Shown: piece after piece, positions 9,584 through 17,478 of the stretch
Layout: each line of letters starts with the position of its first letter
Numbering within the stretch: the stretch's first letter is position 1
Origin: Casp-actino8 sp964614655
GTDB lineage: Bacteria; Actinomycetota; Acidimicrobiia; Acidimicrobiales; Ilumatobacteraceae
DNA length: 64,000 nucleotides
Direction of reading: 5' to 3'
Assembly (NCBI GenBank): GCA_964614655.1
Contig: CAZTPF010000001.1
Coordinates: 88,242 to 152,241 of the forward strand
Translations under genes and position numbers: made by a program
Notes under the pieces: generated by a model
Told to the model about the DNA's origin: nothing
The model's database searches: none
Seen by the model: only the letters and a program-made list of their open reading frames with translations

Positions 9584-9675
9584 CGTTCTCTCCTTGTCCG
9601 GTGCATCGCACCTTCGTGTGCTGTGTCGTTCCGGCCGTCGGGGGTGCGGCCGGAACAGTTCTCATGGTGCGACAC

Positions 9676-9719
9676 CAACGTGAGAAGCGAACCAGGTGAG
9701 GGTGAGAGGACGGTGAGAA
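9676..9719 (-). promoter_or_regulatory. TTCTCACC direct repeats, 11-base phase (putative OmpR-family regulator site)
   Basis: On the minus strand, units TTCTCACCGTC (9709-9719), CTCTCACCCTC (9698-9708) and TTCTCACGTTG (9676-9686) lie in exact 11-base register, with one non-matching unit between the last two. Such tandem spacing is typical of OmpR/PhoB-type regulators. They sit 93-136 bases upstream of the small exported protein. A matching pair lies just upstream of the response regulator gene at 27058-27079. Confidence 0.5.
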
Positions 9720-9723
9720 TCTC

Positions 9724-9745
9724 GTTCACCCCGAATTCACCCGTC
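9724..9745 (+). promoter_or_regulatory. PHO-box-like direct repeat upstream of chrA-like gene
   Basis: Two tandem 11-base units, GTTCACCCCGA and ATTCACCCGTC, on the plus strand about 40 bases before the chrA start. They match the GTTCACC core known for actinobacterial PhoP sites. Their overlap with the neighbouring opposite-strand TTCTCACC array makes the assignment uncertain. Confidence 0.4.
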
Positions 9746-9785
9746 TGAGCAGGGTCGATACGCCTGGTCGTTCCACAATGAGGGG

Positions 9786-10901
9786 GTGAAAGGTGCCGTC
9801 GCCGAGGTCTCGAAGCTCATGTTGAAGCTCGGGGTGCTCGGTTTCGGCGGTCCGGCCGCTCACATCGCCATGATGCGCGACGAGACGGTTCGTCGTCGCG
9901 GTTGGTTGAGCGACGAGGAATTCATGGAGATGGTCGGCGCGACCAATCTCATCCCGGGTCCCAACTCCACCGAGATGGCCATGCACATCGGGTTGCGCCG
10001 GGCTGGAGCGCGCGGGCTCGTCGCCGCCGGTGCGTCGTTCATCGTCCCGGCCGTCGTGATCGTCGGTGCGATCGCATGGCTGTACGCCGAATACGGCACC
10101 GATCCGCTTGTGTTCGACATTCGCTACGGCGTGCTACCGGTGATCATTGCGATCATCGCTCACGCCGTGTGGGGACTCGGCCGATCGAACCTTCGAAATC
10201 CAGCTGCACTGGTGACGGCGGCCGCGGCGTTCGGCACCTATCTGCTCGGTCTGCACGAATTGGTGATCATCGCGTCGCTCGGTGTCGTGTGGGGTCTCGT
10301 CCATCTCGTTCGGAACTCGTCGTCGCGAATGAATTCGTTCGTTCCGTTCACCGTGATCGGGCTCCTGGCCGCCCAACCGTCGCTCGCTCGACTGTTCCTC
10401 GTCTTCCTCGAAGTGGGCTCGGTGCTCTACGGCAGTGGGTACGTCCTCGTCGCCTTTCTCGACAGTCGCCTCGTGACCGACACCGGTTATCTCACCGCCG
10501 AACAACTCCTCGACGCCGTGGCGGTCGGCCAGATCACACCCGGACCGGTGTTCACCACGGCGACGTTCATCGGTTGGCAGATCCTCGGCGTGGCCGGCGC
10601 GGCGCTCGCCACTCTCGGCATCTTCGGTCCCTCGTTCGTGTTCGTGGGTCTGCTCGACCGGTTCCTGAAATGGCTGCGAGCACGCCCGGCGGCCCGGGCG
10701 TTCCTGTCGGGTGTCACCTTCTCATCACTCGGACTCATGGCCGGTGTTCTCGTACGGCTCGGCGACGCCGCACTCGTCGATCCCCTCACGTGGGCAGTCG
10801 GGGCCGTCGCACTCGTTCTCTTGATCGTGACCAAGATCGGCGCCGGCTGGCTCGTCCCAGCCGGGGTGGTCATCGGGCTCGTGCACGCCGCCGTGGTGTG
10901 A
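9786..10901 (+). CDS. chrA: ChrA-family (chromate ion transporter family) membrane protein
   Basis: 371 residues with two homologous halves of about six membrane segments each, the long ChrA form. The first half has LGVLGFGGPAAHIAMM and IPGPNSTEMAMHIG; the second has YGSGYVLVAFLDSRLV and AVGQITPGPVFTTATFIGW. These are the duplicated FGGP and PGP signatures of the family. Known members export chromate, but many act on other oxyanions or are uncharacterised. The GTG at 9786 is used because an ATG at 9778 is closed at once by a stop. Its 3' end overlaps the convergent MFS gene by 32 bases. Confidence 0.88.
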   Translation: MKGAVAEVSKLMLKLGVLGFGGPAAHIAMMRDETVRRRGWLSDEEFMEMVGATNLIPGPNSTEMAMHIGLRRAGARGLVAAGASFIVPAVVIVGAIAWLYAEYGTDPLVFDIRYGVLPVIIAIIAHAVWGLGRSNLRNPAALVTAAAAFGTYLLGLHELVIIASLGVVWGLVHLVRNSSSRMNSFVPFTVIGLLAAQPSLARLFLVFLEVGSVLYGSGYVLVAFLDSRLVTDTGYLTAEQLLDAVAVGQITPGPVFTTATFIGWQILGVAGAALATLGIFGPSFVFVGLLDRFLKWLRARPAARAFLSGVTFSSLGLMAGVLVRLGDAALVDPLTWAVGAVALVLLIVTKIGAGWLVPAGVVIGLVHAAVV

Positions 10902-12051
10902 CGAGGAACATTGCACCGATCACCACCGAAACGAATGCCACGAACAATCCACTCTCGGTTCGGCCTGTCGCGTCGATCACCAATGCACCGAGGAGCGGAC
11001 CGACTCCCGACATCAACCCTCCCACGAAGTGCATGGAGCCCATGAGTGTTCCGAGGTCGTCGCTCGGGAGAACCTCGCGCGCATAGATGCCGTCGAGGGG
11101 TGACACGGCGCCGATTCCGACGCCCCCGACGATCACGAAGAGCAGAGCCATCACGACATTTCCGCTGAAAGCCAAGAGCAGCGCTCCTGCTGCCACGAGC
11201 AATTTGGCCGTCACGAGCACCCGGCGAGTCGGATGGGCATCGAGTACGCGACCCAGCGGCAAGCGACCCAACAACTGAGCGAAACCTCGCGCCCCAGCCA
11301 TCGTTGCGGCCGTCGAACGCTCCAGCCCGGCCGCGACCATGGCCGGAATCTGCAGAACCATGATGATCGAGGTGCCGAACGAGCTGGCCAGCGACGAGAA
11401 AGCGAGCCGTCTCACATCGGGATCGGCCCATGCTCTCGTGAGAGCGACCCGAGACGACACCGACGGCGCGACCGATCTGGTCTCGCCACGTCGATCCACC
11501 ACCCAGGCCGCAAGGACCAGGACGACACCCACCGTCAACGCTGACACTCGAACCGTGTCTCGCCAGCCGATCGAGGCGCGGGCGGCCTCGGTGAGCGGAA
11601 TGAGGATCGGTGACGAGAACGCACCCCAGATCGTGAGATGTGCGATGGCTCGCGCCTCGTTCCCGACGGCGAGTCGAGCGACGACCGTCTGGGTCAAGTG
11701 ATAGAAGCTCGTCGCCCCGATCACTCCCCCTCCGAGGCCGAACATCACCGCGAACAAAGCTGGGCTGTCCACGTACGTCGAGGCGAACACGAGTGTCGGT
11801 CCGAGGATTGCGCCGAACACGAAGGGCCGACGAGCACCATGACGGTCGAGCGTCCGACCCACCCACATGCCCAGAACGCCGGTCAGGATCTGAGCAATGG
11901 TGTATCCGAGAGTCAGAATGCCGACTCCCGATCCGAAGTCCTCCGCCATGTCGTCCAACAGGACGCCGAAACCGTAGAACCACGACCCGTACGAAACGAT
12001 CGTGAGAACTCCGAGCACTCCGACACGAACGAAAGGAACCGCAGAAGTCAC
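10870..12051 (-). CDS. MFS transporter, last gene of oxidative phosphonate operon
   Basis: 393 residues with about 12 membrane segments. The N-terminal YGSWFYGFGVLLDDMAEDFG segment and the GRTLDRHGARRP loop between segments 2 and 3 are typical of major facilitator permeases near the monocarboxylate/AAHS type. It begins 18 bases after the stop of the phnY-like gene and lies in the same direction as phnZ-phnY. The context therefore suggests uptake of an organophosphonate or export of its product. The substrate is inference. It overlaps the end of chrA on the other strand. Confidence 0.85.
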   Translation of the reverse strand: MTSAVPFVRVGVLGVLTIVSYGSWFYGFGVLLDDMAEDFGSGVGILTLGYTIAQILTGVLGMWVGRTLDRHGARRPFVFGAILGPTLVFASTYVDSPALFAVMFGLGGGVIGATSFYHLTQTVVARLAVGNEARAIAHLTIWGAFSSPILIPLTEAARASIGWRDTVRVSALTVGVVLVLAAWVVDRRGETRSVAPSVSSRVALTRAWADPDVRRLAFSSLASSFGTSIIMVLQIPAMVAAGLERSTAATMAGARGFAQLLGRLPLGRVLDAHPTRRVLVTAKLLVAAGALLLAFSGNVVMALLFVIVGGVGIGAVSPLDGIYAREVLPSDDLGTLMGSMHFVGGLMSGVGPLLGALVIDATGRTESGLFVAFVSVVIGAMFLVTPRRRARAR

Positions 12052-12069
12052 GGAGAATCGTTCGCCCGG

Positions 12070-12843
12070 TCAGTCGACCGGACGACCTTCGAAGTCGCCG
12101 ATGAGAGACAGAACGACTCGCTCTCCTCGTTCGGCAGCCGCGAACCGTTCCAACTTCTCGGCGTAGTACGACTCGCGGAGATCACCTTCCGACAGAGCGT
12201 TGTAGGTCGGATAGAGCGCTCGTCGGTCGCGTGTCGAACGATTGGCTCCACTGCGATGTGGAGTGAGCGAATGGAACCAGAGGGTCTGTCCGGCCCGAAT
12301 CGGCGCGAACTGCCAGTTCATCTCCTCGACGATCGATGTCGTGATGCAGCCTCGCTCGTCCATGTCGAGAAGTCGCTGATGCTGTCCACTCACCACTTCC
12401 AGACACCCGTTCTCGGGCGTTGCATCGTCGACCGCCACCATGCACGACACGTGCGAATCGATGAACGGATACGCCGGCGCGTCCTGATGCGGCGAAAATC
12501 CGGCTCCGCCCACCAGCTTGTAGTTGATCTTCTCCTTGTAGAGAACGGCGGTCTCTCCGAGGAGACGAGATGCCGTCGAGGCCAAGCGACGGGTGAGCAG
12601 ATCGCGCAACCCAGCGTGAACTGGCACGAAGTTCTCGCTGCGGGCCAACTTCGGACCGAAATCGGTCATTTCTCGATGATGGAGTATCTGCCCCGGATCA
12701 CCGAAAGTGCTCGCAACTTCGTCGACCCAACTCTGAAGTTCGACGGCCTCCTGAGCATCGAGGTCGTCGGTGAGCACCCACCCGTGTTCGCGGAAGTGAT
12801 CGACGATCGACGGATCGTCAGGCGAGAACGCGGTGATCGGCAT
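12070..12843 (-). CDS. PhnY-like Fe(II)/2-oxoglutarate dioxygenase (PhyH family)
   Basis: 257 residues, the phytanoyl-CoA dioxygenase fold. The iron facial triad is visible as H119-x-D121 (in FSPHQDAPAY) and distal H196 (in LTPHRSGANRS), with an arginine about 12 residues later for 2-oxoglutarate. The ATG at 12841-12843 is chosen because it begins the typical PhyH N-terminus and leaves 8 bases after the phnZ-like stop. In the characterised PhnY/PhnZ and TmpA/TmpB pathways such an enzyme hydroxylates the carbon next to phosphorus in 2-aminoethylphosphonate or a methylated relative. Assignment to that role rests on the adjacent PhnZ-like oxygenase and C-P lyase genes. Confidence 0.82.
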   Translation of the reverse strand: MPITAFSPDDPSIVDHFREHGWVLTDDLDAQEAVELQSWVDEVASTFGDPGQILHHREMTDFGPKLARSENFVPVHAGLRDLLTRRLASTASRLLGETAVLYKEKINYKLVGGAGFSPHQDAPAYPFIDSHVSCMVAVDDATPENGCLEVVSGQHQRLLDMDERGCITTSIVEEMNWQFAPIRAGQTLWFHSLTPHRSGANRSTRDRRALYPTYNALSEGDLRESYYAEKLERFAAAERGERVVLSLIGDFEGRPVD

Positions 12844-12851
12844 GTCGATCG

Positions 12852-13412
12852 TCAGCGATCGGTGGTTCGTCGAGCCAGTTCGCGAATTGCGTCTTCGTAC
12901 GTCGCCAGCGGCGGCACCACCTTGCCGGGGACCTTCGCACCGTCGTCGGCGATCCGTAGATCGACCATGGCCGCCAAATCGGGATTTCGTTCGAACGCCT
13001 CGACCTCCTCGGCGTTCATCGGTCCGCCTTGAGCAGCGAGAGTCATCACGCTGTCGGGAGAGAGAAGCGACGAATACTCGGCGCGAGTCGCAACCAGGTA
13101 TCGCTTGGCCGGCACGTGCGAGAGGATCAAGTCGGCCACTCGGTCTCCGAGAACTTCGCGGACGGCAATGGCGCCCATCGTCGCGTGACGCGGTTGGCCG
13201 GGTCCGTCCCACGGATGAGCGAGATCGTGCACGAGACCGGCCACCTGCAGTTCGGTGTCATCGGGCGCCATCTCACACAGGAGGGCGGCCGTCTGAAGTC
13301 CGTGGTCGAGTTCGGTGAAACTCTCGGCTTCCACCGAGGCGACTTCACCCAAAGTCGTCAGGTGTTCGATGATTTCGTCGGCGTTTCGGAAGCGGTGCGC
13401 AGTCGTCGTCAC
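12852..13412 (-). CDS. PhnZ-like HD-domain diiron oxygenase (C-P bond cleaving)
   Basis: 186 residues, the length of PhnZ. Diiron ligands expected for this family are visible: H37, H62-D63, H76, H99 and D151. Also visible are the loop lysine K103 (AKRYL), a Q-G-G motif at 128-130 and a D-L-R near 151-153. Known relatives (PhnZ, TmpB) oxidatively split a 1-hydroxyphosphonate into an acid plus phosphate. A Glu (E30) sits seven residues before H37, as in PhnZ, but the tyrosine that accompanies it in PhnZ appears to be Val27, so the substrate may differ. The GTG start at 13412 follows a TAATTT at 13424-13419 with no ribosome site, suggesting a leaderless mRNA. Confidence 0.85.
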   Translation of the reverse strand: MTTTAHRFRNADEIIEHLTTLGEVASVEAESFTELDHGLQTAALLCEMAPDDTELQVAGLVHDLAHPWDGPGQPRHATMGAIAVREVLGDRVADLILSHVPAKRYLVATRAEYSSLLSPDSVMTLAAQGGPMNAEEVEAFERNPDLAAMVDLRIADDGAKVPGKVVPPLATYEDAIRELARRTTDR

Positions 13413-13418
13413 GTCGAC

Positions 13419-13451
13419 AAATTAGCGATGTTCGGTGAACAGCAGATGACC
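13419..13451 (-). promoter_or_regulatory. phnZ promoter: PHO-like GTTCACC unit and -10 element
   Basis: On the minus strand GTTCACCGAAC (13440-13430) is followed 5 bases later by TAATTT (13424-13419), which lies 6 bases before the phnZ GTG. The same bases form a palindrome, TGTTCGGTGAACA (13429-13441). The arrangement fits a -10 box for a leaderless transcript, with a PhoP-type or palindromic operator near -35. Confidence 0.4.
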
Positions 13452-13515
13452 TGACGGCATCGAAATCATGACCGAAGGCCACCGATCAGATCGGGTCGCC
13501 GAGACTTCGCTCGAC

Positions 13516-13555
13516 GTTGGCCTTTCGTTCACACCGATGAGTTGTCACGTCAACT
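13516..13555 (+). promoter_or_regulatory. phnF leader: PHO-like repeat and AGTTG-N6-CAACT inverted repeat
   Basis: Tandem 11-base units GTTGGCCTTTC (13516-13526) and GTTCACACCGA (13527-13537) resemble a PHO box. They are followed by AGTTG-N6-CAACT (13540-13555) only 3 bases before the phnF start. The inverted repeat could be a PhnF operator for autoregulation; the direct repeat could bind PhoP. Both are weak matches. Confidence 0.35.
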
Positions 13556-13558
13556 TCG

Positions 13559-14326
13559 ATGGTTCACGATCGTCTCGTGTCCGAGACCTACCTCTCAGTC
13601 GCCAACGCCCTGGAGGGTCGTATCCAAGACCTCGACGTCGGGGACCGAGTTCCGTCCGAGCACGACGTCGTCCGCGAATTCGAGATCAGTCGTCCCACCG
13701 CTCGGGCCGCCCTTCAAGAACTCGAACGACGCTTCGTGGTCCGGCGAGTCAAAGGCTCCGGCACCTTCGTCAACGAACGCATCCCGTACCCCATCGGCAA
13801 TCGCTTTCCAGCCAGTGCGAGTCGAACCCTCGGACTGTCCGGCCGAACCGCCACCATGCGACTCGTCACGGTGTCGGAAACGTCGCTCGAGCCCTGCGAA
13901 CTAGACGCCTTCTCCCCCGATCGTCCTCAGCGACTCTGCGTCATCGGTCGAGCCATGGAAGTCGATGGCGATGTGGTCGGGTTCGGAATCAGCAAAGTGT
14001 CGAACGCAATGGCACCCGGACTTCGACGACACCTGGACGACATCGCCTCCATCTGGAGAATTCTGAGCTCTCAATACGGAATCATCTTGATCCGTCGATC
14101 CATCGACGTTTCCATCGACACTCCTCCCGATCACGTCGCTCGCATCCTCGACACCCGTGAGCCGAGTTGGCACCTTCGGAGCGTCAACGTCGACGCCACG
14201 ACCGGTGCGGTCGTCGAACTCGGAGAGTCCTGGATCCGCACCGATCGAGTCGCGGTCAGCGTGCACTTCGATCGAGACGACCGACCATCAGATCTGGATG
14301 ACGAACTCCACGAGAGGAGCACCTGA
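13559..14326 (+). CDS. phnF: GntR/HutC-type transcriptional regulator of phosphonate genes (PhnF-like)
   Basis: 255 residues. An N-terminal winged helix (about 1-75; VPSEHDVVREFEISRPTARA is the GntR recognition region, ending in GSGTFVNE) is followed by a UTRA-type effector domain (about 90-245). It is the first gene of the plus-strand C-P lyase operon, 2 bases before phnG, and divergent from phnZ-phnY. PhnF proteins usually repress phosphonate genes until a ligand binds. The inverted repeat just before its start could be its operator. Confidence 0.88.
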   Translation: MVHDRLVSETYLSVANALEGRIQDLDVGDRVPSEHDVVREFEISRPTARAALQELERRFVVRRVKGSGTFVNERIPYPIGNRFPASASRTLGLSGRTATMRLVTVSETSLEPCELDAFSPDRPQRLCVIGRAMEVDGDVVGFGISKVSNAMAPGLRRHLDDIASIWRILSSQYGIILIRRSIDVSIDTPPDHVARILDTREPSWHLRSVNVDATTGAVVELGESWIRTDRVAVSVHFDRDDRPSDLDDELHERST

Positions 14327-14328
14327 AC

Positions 14329-14760
14329 ATGAACAGGAACCGACGAGCCGAATTGTTGGCCCGCGCCGATGCCGACGATGTGCGTCAACTCGCCGAGGCC
14401 TTTCTCTCACATCGCCAGGTCGCCACTGAACTCGACATCATCGCACCGCCGGAAGTCGGAATGGTGATGATGCAAGTACGAGAGCCGGTCTGCAAGGAAC
14501 GTTTCCATCTCGGAGAAGTCGTCGTGACTCGGGCCGAAGTCGCCGTAGGTGGCGCTCGGGGCTGGGCCATGCGGGCGGGCACCGATCGCGAAACCACCCT
14601 CGCTGCCGCCCTGCTCGATGCCTGCGCCGAACACGATTCGGCCCTCGGCTCGCAGGTCGACGATCTGTGCGTCGAGACGAAGGCCCGTCTGGACAGGGCT
14701 CGTCATCAGGAATGGACCGAACTCCGCTCAACCGCCGTCTCGTTCGAGGAACTCGATTGA
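14329..14760 (+). CDS. phnG: C-P lyase core subunit PhnG
   Basis: 143 residues, the usual length. PhnG-like segments include LARADADDVRQLAEAF near the start and GEVVVTRAEVAVGGARGWAM in the middle. PhnG is part of the PhnGHIJ core that makes ribose-1-methylphosphonate triphosphate and then breaks the C-P bond. The gene starts 2 bases after phnF and ends 1 base before phnH. Confidence 0.93.
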   Translation: MNRNRRAELLARADADDVRQLAEAFLSHRQVATELDIIAPPEVGMVMMQVREPVCKERFHLGEVVVTRAEVAVGGARGWAMRAGTDRETTLAAALLDACAEHDSALGSQVDDLCVETKARLDRARHQEWTELRSTAVSFEELD

Positions 14761-14761
14761 C

Positions 14762-15430
14762 ATGACCGTCACCGATGATCTGGATGCCCGTCGGCTCCCC
14801 TCTCGTATAGCGGCCTGTCGATTCGACGCGTTCGAGTCGCAACGGGTGTTCCGCTCACTGCTCGACACCATCTCGCGACCGGGTTCGATCGAACAGATCC
14901 CCGAATCGATCTGGCAGCGAGTGCCGAGTGTTCTCGCTCCCCTCCTCGTGCTGGCCGATGTCGAGACCACGATTCACGTCTCTGACGTCGACACGTTCGC
15001 GTGGGCCGATGCCCTCGTCGCGGCGACCGGTGCACGACCGTCCGTCATCGAAGAGTCGGATCTGATCTGCGTCTCGTCGGAAGCCGTCGATCGACTCGCC
15101 CCCATCCTCGAAACCGCACGACGCGGAACGGCCCTCGAACCGGAGAAGGGTGCTCGAGTGTCGATCGGTGTTCACGATCTTCGGGAACGCGGTGCTGGTA
15201 CGCGCGCCGGATCACAACTCGTCCTACGCGGTCCGGGGATCGACGGCGATCGGGCCGTTTGTGTCGACGGGCTCACCGAGGAGCACGTCGACACATGGCG
15301 ACGCGCCAACTCGGCGTTTCCGGCTGGGATCGACGTGTGGATGACCACCAACGACGGCCGCATCGTCGGTATCCCGCGGTCGACCCGAATCGAACTGTCG
15401 GCGACGTGGCCGGACCAGGAGAGGAACTAG
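14762..15430 (+). CDS. phnH: C-P lyase core subunit PhnH
   Basis: 222 residues. The ATG at 14762 is chosen because it follows the phnG stop by one base and begins the typical PhnH N-terminus. The segment FESQRVFRSLLDTISRPGSI matches the PhnH opening helix-loop, and the C-terminus FPAGIDVWMTTNDGRIVGIPRSTRI has the family's conserved end. It bridges PhnG and PhnI in the core complex. phnI starts immediately after its stop. Confidence 0.92.
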   Translation: MTVTDDLDARRLPSRIAACRFDAFESQRVFRSLLDTISRPGSIEQIPESIWQRVPSVLAPLLVLADVETTIHVSDVDTFAWADALVAATGARPSVIEESDLICVSSEAVDRLAPILETARRGTALEPEKGARVSIGVHDLRERGAGTRAGSQLVLRGPGIDGDRAVCVDGLTEEHVDTWRRANSAFPAGIDVWMTTNDGRIVGIPRSTRIELSATWPDQERN

Positions 15431-16552
15431 ATGGGTTACGCAGCAGCACGTGGTGGGCTCAAGGCGATCGAGGCCGCCGAGCGATTGGTGGCACGCGAAC
15501 GAATTCTCGGAGAGAGCTCCTGGCTCGAATCACGTCAGATGATCGAGAAGTTACGGCTCGCCGTCGACCGAGTGATGGGTGAAGGCGGACTGTGGGACGA
15601 AGACCTCGCAGCATCGGCGCTTCGACAGGCCGAAGGCGACTCGATCGAGGCCGCCCATCTCCTTCGTTCGTACCGCTCGACGCTTCCCCGGCTCGCCTAC
15701 ACCACCCCGATCGACGTCGATGACATGGATGTCTTACGCCGCATCGTGCCGGCGTTCCGGAACCCTCCCGGCCCTCAACTCTTGGGACGCACGACCGACT
15801 ACACCGGCCGTCTGCTCCAGACCGCTGACGAAGACACGCTGAGAACCGCCGCCGAGAAGATGGCTGCCTTCCTCGACGAGCAGGTGACTCCCGAGGTGGA
15901 AGTCGGTCATGTCGTCAGTGGCGCCGAACCGACCGATGACGAACGACGACCTCGTCGACTGCTCGAATTGCTCCGAGATCTCGACGCCGTCGTCGATCGT
16001 CGTCGGACCGACGATCCCGAACCGTTCGACATCACACGCCATCCTGCTCGTCCGCCGGCGACTCGATCGGCCCGTCTGGCCACCATGGCACGAGCGGAAA
16101 CCGGCGCCTTGGTGAACGTGTGGTACCGCAACATCCTCGGCCCCGACGGCTACCTGCACGAGATCACCCTCGGCGAGGTCCGCCACGGCCGCTTGCCGGT
16201 CAAGGTCGTTCATCCGATCACGGGAGACGAGATCTCCGTCACCGACGTTCGGGTCACGGAAGTCGAGGCGATCGAAGATCTCGACGGAATCGAGGAGGAC
16301 CGGGGTCGATTCGACGTCGGTTACGGACTCTGTTTCGGACACAACGAGAAGAAGGCGATCGCCATGGCAAACCTCGACATCGCCTGCGAACGCGACAAGG
16401 GGCGCAGTTTCCTCGAGCAGTCGATCCTGCTGACGACCGACGGCCTCGATGCGAGTGGTTTCCTCGAGCATCTCAAGCTTCCCCACTACGTCACGTTCCG
16501 GTCGATGATGGAACGCAAGGCGGCCGTTCGTCGACACAAGGAGACGACGTGA
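15431..16552 (+). CDS. phnI: C-P lyase core subunit PhnI
   Basis: 373 residues beginning MGYAAARGGLKAIEAAERL, a clear PhnI start. PhnI acts as the nucleosidase that, with PhnG, H and L, joins phosphonate to the ribose of ATP. The conserved segments GALVNVWYRNILGPDGYLHE and GLCFGHNEKKAIAMANLD are visible. It overlaps phnJ by 4 bases (GTGA). Confidence 0.95.
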   Translation: MGYAAARGGLKAIEAAERLVARERILGESSWLESRQMIEKLRLAVDRVMGEGGLWDEDLAASALRQAEGDSIEAAHLLRSYRSTLPRLAYTTPIDVDDMDVLRRIVPAFRNPPGPQLLGRTTDYTGRLLQTADEDTLRTAAEKMAAFLDEQVTPEVEVGHVVSGAEPTDDERRPRRLLELLRDLDAVVDRRRTDDPEPFDITRHPARPPATRSARLATMARAETGALVNVWYRNILGPDGYLHEITLGEVRHGRLPVKVVHPITGDEISVTDVRVTEVEAIEDLDGIEEDRGRFDVGYGLCFGHNEKKAIAMANLDIACERDKGRSFLEQSILLTTDGLDASGFLEHLKLPHYVTFRSMMERKAAVRRHKETT

Positions 16553-17478
16553 GCACTTCTCTTCTTCGGCAGGCCCTCGGTGACGCAGTCGGTGACGGGA
16601 ACTCGTCGCTCGACGAACCAGAGGTCAACTTCGGCCTTCTCGACGAGTACTCCAAACGGGAGATTCGTCGCGCCATTCTCACTGCAGTCGCCGTACCCGG
16701 ATATCAGGTTCCCTTCGGGTCTCGCGAAATGCCCGTCGCCCGCGGATGGGGCTCCGGTGGGCTTCAGGTCTCTTTGGCCATCGTCGGTCCCGACGACGTA
16801 GTGAAGGTCATCGATCAAGGTGACGACGAAGGTGTGAACGCCGTGAATCTTCGACGTCTCATCGTCTCGTCGACCGGTATTCCGGAGTCGACGACACCCG
16901 AGGACAGCACGCTCATCCAGACCCGACACCGTATTCCCGAAGATCCACTCGACGAGCGACACGTTCTGGTTCTCCAGGTTCCGGTTCCCGAGCCATTGCG
17001 TGGCGTCGAACGCGACATGAGGGAACTGGCACGAATGCACGCCGAAGCCGACTACGCACGCATGTGGGTGAGCCTCTACGAGGACAAGGTGCGTAACGGC
17101 GTGATCACCCGCACGACCGGCTATCCGTGTCTGGTCGGTGGCCGATACGTGATCGCCACCACGCCGATTCCGCGCTGGGACGTGCCGCGACTGCACCAAT
17201 CCCGATTTCTCTCGCTCTTCGGAGCCGGCCGCGAGAAGCGCATCTACGCCGTCCCTCCCCACACCGATGTCGAACCGCTCACTTTCGAGGACGTGCCCTT
17301 CGAAGTGGAGGTGACTCCCGGAGCAACGTGTCGCACCTGCGGCAGTTCCGAGTCCTTCCTCGTCGAAGTGCCGGCGAGTCGTGTCGACGGGGGCGGGCAT
17401 TGGGTCTGCAGTGACAGTGATTGGTGTCGACGTCGACGAGAGCGCCGAGATCATCCGTCGAACGGAGGAGGCTCATGA
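16549..17478 (+). CDS. phnJ: Radical SAM C-P lyase PhnJ
   Basis: 309 residues, slightly longer than the E. coli protein (281). It cleaves ribose-1-phosphonate 5-phosphate to a cyclic phosphate plus alkane. The iron-sulfur motif near the C-terminus reads C-x2-C-x22-C-x5-C; E. coli has x21, so one residue is inserted in the loop. The last Cys should be the catalytic thiyl residue. A basic tail of about 15 residues follows. The GTG start at 16549 overlaps the phnI stop, and the frame upstream of it belongs to a shadow of phnI. Confidence 0.94.
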   Translation: MSTSLLRQALGDAVGDGNSSLDEPEVNFGLLDEYSKREIRRAILTAVAVPGYQVPFGSREMPVARGWGSGGLQVSLAIVGPDDVVKVIDQGDDEGVNAVNLRRLIVSSTGIPESTTPEDSTLIQTRHRIPEDPLDERHVLVLQVPVPEPLRGVERDMRELARMHAEADYARMWVSLYEDKVRNGVITRTTGYPCLVGGRYVIATTPIPRWDVPRLHQSRFLSLFGAGREKRIYAVPPHTDVEPLTFEDVPFEVEVTPGATCRTCGSSESFLVEVPASRVDGGGHWVCSDSDWCRRRRERRDHPSNGGGS

